Source: Xaviernesmea rhizosphaerae
GTDB taxonomy: Bacteria > Pseudomonadota > Alphaproteobacteria > Rhizobiales > Rhizobiaceae
Length of the DNA stretch: 64,000 nucleotides
Assembly: GCF_001938945.1 (NCBI RefSeq)
Contig: NZ_MKIO01000038.1
Coordinates: forward strand, 88,137-152,136
Direction: 5' to 3'
Both the position numbers and the translations under genes were made by a program. Below, piece by piece: positions 62,020 through 64,000 of the stretch. Below the pieces are notes generated by a model. The model had not been told where the DNA came from. It worked only from the letters and a program-made list of their open reading frames with translations, and did not search any database. How positions within the stretch are numbered: position 1 is the stretch's first letter; each line of letters begins with the position of its first letter.

Positions 62020-62637
62020 TCAACGCGAATAGAATTCGACGACCAGGTTCGGTTCCATGATGACCGGATAGGGAACATCGGCCAGGCCCGGAACGCGGGC
62101 GAAGGTGGCGACCATCTTGTTGTGATCGACTTCGATGTAATCCGGAACGTCACGCTCGGCGAGCTGGACAGCTTCCAGAACCGAAGCGAGCTGCTTCGAC
62201 TTCTGGCGCACTTCGATCACGTCGCCGACCTTGCAGCGGTAGGAACCGATGTTGACGCGAACGCCGTTGACCGTGACGTGGCCATGGTTGACGAACTGGC
62301 GGGCAGCCCAGACGGTCGGAACGAACTTCGCGCGGTAGACGATGGCGTCCAGACGCGATTCGAGCAGGCCGATCAGGTTTTCCGAGGTGTCGCCCTTGCG
62401 GCGGTTGGCTTCGTCATAGATCGCGCGGAACTGCTTCTCGCGGATATCGCCGTAGTAGCCCTTCAGCTTCTGCTTGGCGCGCAGCTGCACGCCGAAGTCG
62501 GAAAGCTTGGACTTGCGGCGCTGGCCGTGCTGGCCCGGGCCGTATTCGCGGCGATTCACCGGGGACTTCGGACGGCCCCAGATGTTCTCGCCCATGCGGC
62601 GATCGATTTTGTACTTGGACGATGCGCGCTTGCTCAT
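62020..62637 (-). CDS. rpsD: 30S ribosomal protein S4
   Basis: 205 residues. N-terminus MSKRASSKYKIDRRMGENIW, S4 RNA-binding domain LESRLDAIVYRAKFVPTVWAARQFVNHGHVTVNG, C-terminus VEFYSR. It nucleates 30S assembly on 16S rRNA. The gene stands alone, with a terminator-like hairpin immediately after its predicted transcription start. Confidence 0.97.
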   Translation of the reverse strand: MSKRASSKYKIDRRMGENIWGRPKSPVNRREYGPGQHGQRRKSKLSDFGVQLRAKQKLKGYYGDIREKQFRAIYDEANRRKGDTSENLIGLLESRLDAIVYRAKFVPTVWAARQFVNHGHVTVNGVRVNIGSYRCKVGDVIEVRQKSKQLASVLEAVQLAERDVPDYIEVDHNKMVATFARVPGLADVPYPVIMEPNLVVEFYSR

Positions 62638-62973
62638 CCGTATTTCCTCTTGTTATCACCGGCGATCCTGTTCGTCAGGATCCCGGCCGTCTTGTCAGGA
62701 AACACGCCCTCCTCTTAAGTCCGCTCTCGCGTCCTTCTGACAGGCTTCTCTCGGTGCGACCGGAGACTCCACGGGACATGTCAAAGAAAACACCGGGCGT
62801 TGCGGCCCGGTGATGCCGGCGTCTTTAAGACCATGTCACCGAATTGTCAACCTCTGCCCCATGATGGCAGGCCCTGCCACTCCCTGCGGAAACCAGGGGC
62901 AAGATATAGCTTGATCTCCCCAAAAGATCTTTTTATGTTCTCTTAATAGTCACTTTTTGTTCAAGGCACCGGC
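62638..62973. other. Divergent region rpsD / DUF5680 pseudogene
   Basis: 336 bp containing the rpsD promoter and leader hairpin on the minus strand, and an AT-rich stretch (62915-62965) before the plus-strand gene. Confidence 0.5.
62783..62850 (-). promoter_or_regulatory. rpsD promoter with possible attenuator hairpin
   Basis: Minus strand: -35 TTGACA (62850-62845), 17 bp, -10 TAAAGA (62827-62822). Directly downstream is CACCGGGC-N6-GCCCGGTG (62812-62791) followed by TTTTCTTT, the form of an intrinsic terminator at the 5' end of the transcript. Confidence 0.5.
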
Positions 62974-63416
62974 ATGGAACTCGCGGAATTCATCGTCGAG
63001 GCGAAAGCCGCGACCTATGTGGGCGGCGGCGCAAAGAGAGGCTCAAGCCGCCCAGGATCGCACGATCTGGCCTATGAGGCCGGCCGCTGGCGCTATCTCG
63101 ACAGCTATTCGGCGGAACAGACTTTCTCGGCCAGGAATGCGTCTGGCAGGAGAATCGCCCCGTCTGGGCGATGAACTATTATGGCCGCATCCTCGAACCC
63201 GCGCTGATCGATGCCACGCTTGCCGGCGGCATCATCCAGAAGGCGCTGTCCGCCCTCTATCGCGAGGGCCGGTTTCTCGGCGGATTTCGGTTCGCGCTGG
63301 CGCCGTATGATTATATCGATGAGAGCACCGGCGATTATCTCAGCTTCACCGGGATCGAGCGCGCGGGACGGACGGTCTATCGGCTGGACTATCATGGCGG
63401 GCTGATTGTCGACTGA
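62974..63416 (+). pseudogene. DUF5680 family gene with single-base frameshift
   Basis: The reading frame from ATG 62974 gives MELAEFIVEAKAATYVGGGA then PGSHDLAYEAGRWRYLDSY, the DUF5680 start. It then runs out of frame. The continuation, DFLGQECVWQENRPVWAMNYYG, is found in another frame to the stop at 63416. Restoring one T in TATTCGG near 63108 would join them as DSYFGGTDFLG. So the gene is either a recent pseudogene, a programmed frameshift or a sequencing error in a short T-run. Function of DUF5680 proteins is unknown. Confidence 0.75.
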
Positions 63417-63472
63417 GCGTCAACGGCGGCGATCCGCGCGGGACAGGTCACGATATCAGAAGGAGCGTCGCG

Positions 63473-64000
63473 ATGCGCCGCCCGAAATCCATGCGTGGAC
63501 TGGAGACGCTGGGGCGCGTGCGCCTGTCGGAGAGCTTCTTCCTGCGCGATTTCCTCCATTCGGAAATCGCCAGCCTTCACGGATTTGCCAATATCCCCGA
63601 CGATCCCGATCGCGCGATCGAGACCGGGTCGCAGCTCTGCCAGCAGCTGCTCGAACCGCTGCAGAAGACCTTTGGCCGATTGCATATTCGCTCGGGCTAC
63701 CGCTCGCCGGAGGTGAACGATTTCGGCAACCGCCATGGGCTGAATTGCGCGTCGAATGCGGCGAGCGCGGCGGGCCATATCTGGGATGCGCTTGACGCCG
63801 AAGGACACAAGGGGGCGATGGCCTGCATCGTCGTGCCCTGGGTTTGGGATCGCCATCAGCAGCCCGGCGACTGGCGCCGGCTTGCCTGGTGGATTCACGA
63901 CCACCTTCCCTATGCGACGCTGGAATTCTTCCCGAAGCTCTGGGCCGTCAATATTGGCTGGCACGAGCGGCCGGCACGCCGCATCACCAGCTTTGCCCAT
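63473..64000 (+). CDS. Peptidase M15A-like protein (truncated by window end)
   Basis: The frame is open from ATG 63473 (AAGGAG eight bases upstream) to the last base, 176 residues. LHIRSGYRSPEVNDFGNRHG resembles the SGYRSP segment of M15 D-Ala-D-Ala peptidases, but the zinc SxHxxGxAxD box is not clear here (AGHIWDALDAEG stands in its place). It may be a catalytically changed relative. No signal peptide. It is 57 bp after the DUF5680 pseudogene. Confidence 0.65.
   Translation, partial: MRRPKSMRGLETLGRVRLSESFFLRDFLHSEIASLHGFANIPDDPDRAIETGSQLCQQLLEPLQKTFGRLHIRSGYRSPEVNDFGNRHGLNCASNAASAAGHIWDALDAEGHKGAMACIVVPWVWDRHQQPGDWRRLAWWIHDHLPYATLEFFPKLWAVNIGWHERPARRITSFAH

Overview
The window is a stretch of ordinary, densely coded, high-GC alphaproteobacterial chromosome, most likely Rhizobiaceae (Rhizobium/Agrobacterium group). 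The clues are the gene set and order: an rlpA-dac-tmk-holB / metG-tatD-MBL block, a B12-dependent ribonucleotide reductase (nrdJ), purL followed closely by bolA and grxD, monomeric wrbA, PhoX phosphatase, and promoter motifs typical of the alphaproteobacterial general stress sigma factor (EcfG). No prophage, insertion sequence, CRISPR array or plasmid function was seen. Names come from reading motifs; no database search was run.

Layout. 1-6.8 kb: end of an aromatic-acid-type MFS carrier, a soluble PAS chemoreceptor, a CrtI-like oxidoreductase, and a KynB-like cyclase divergent from a MarR regulator. 6.8-16.4 kb: leftward housekeeping genes (hisC, MBL hydrolase, tatD, metG, holB, tmk, D,D-carboxypeptidase, rlpA) with a mazG-like gene inverted among them. 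16.7-19 kb: DeoR regulator divergent from a DUF4406 gene, a small secreted protein, a GNAT. 19.2-27.2 kb: a photooxidative-stress type locus (photolyase, flavin oxidoreductase, DUF1365, cyclopropane synthase-like methyltransferase, GPH-like MFS; on the other strand SDR and a ChrR-like protein). 27.4-30.8 kb: cysK, alaX, sseA, GNAT. 31-40 kb: DUF1203, HlyU, phoX, ilvA, a GSCFA gene, a CinA-like gene, wrbA. 40.7-47.2 kb: tRNA-Leu, gpt, a long structured upstream region and nrdJ, GNAT, tRNA-Lys. 47.4-51.4 kb: a loose region of very small secreted, membrane or acidic proteins plus mgtC, several behind EcfG-type promoters. 51.5-64 kb: purL, a protein of unknown function, bolA, a tiny basic protein, grxD, two tandem Bcr/CflA pumps, an inositol-monophosphatase-family gene, ttcA, glutaminase, rpsD, a frameshifted DUF5680 gene and a truncated M15-like gene.

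Most interesting points. (1) Between paired NrdR boxes and nrdJ lies a 17-bp perfect inverted repeat with nested hairpins, and a third copy of one arm followed by a T-run, so mutually exclusive folds are possible. (2) The photolyase/cfa locus has two TGATCC-N18-TARRR promoters of the sigmaE/ChrR type and a chrR-like gene, but no sigma gene, and the ChrR-like protein has lost three of the four zinc ligands of the anti-sigma domain. (3) A perfectly symmetric GGAAC-N17-GTTCC site appears to be a bidirectional EcfG promoter, one of five EcfG-type sites in the window. (4) The D,D-carboxypeptidase has lost the SxN serine and the KTG lysine. (5) TtcA carries a 24-nt tandem repeat in its N-terminal coding region.
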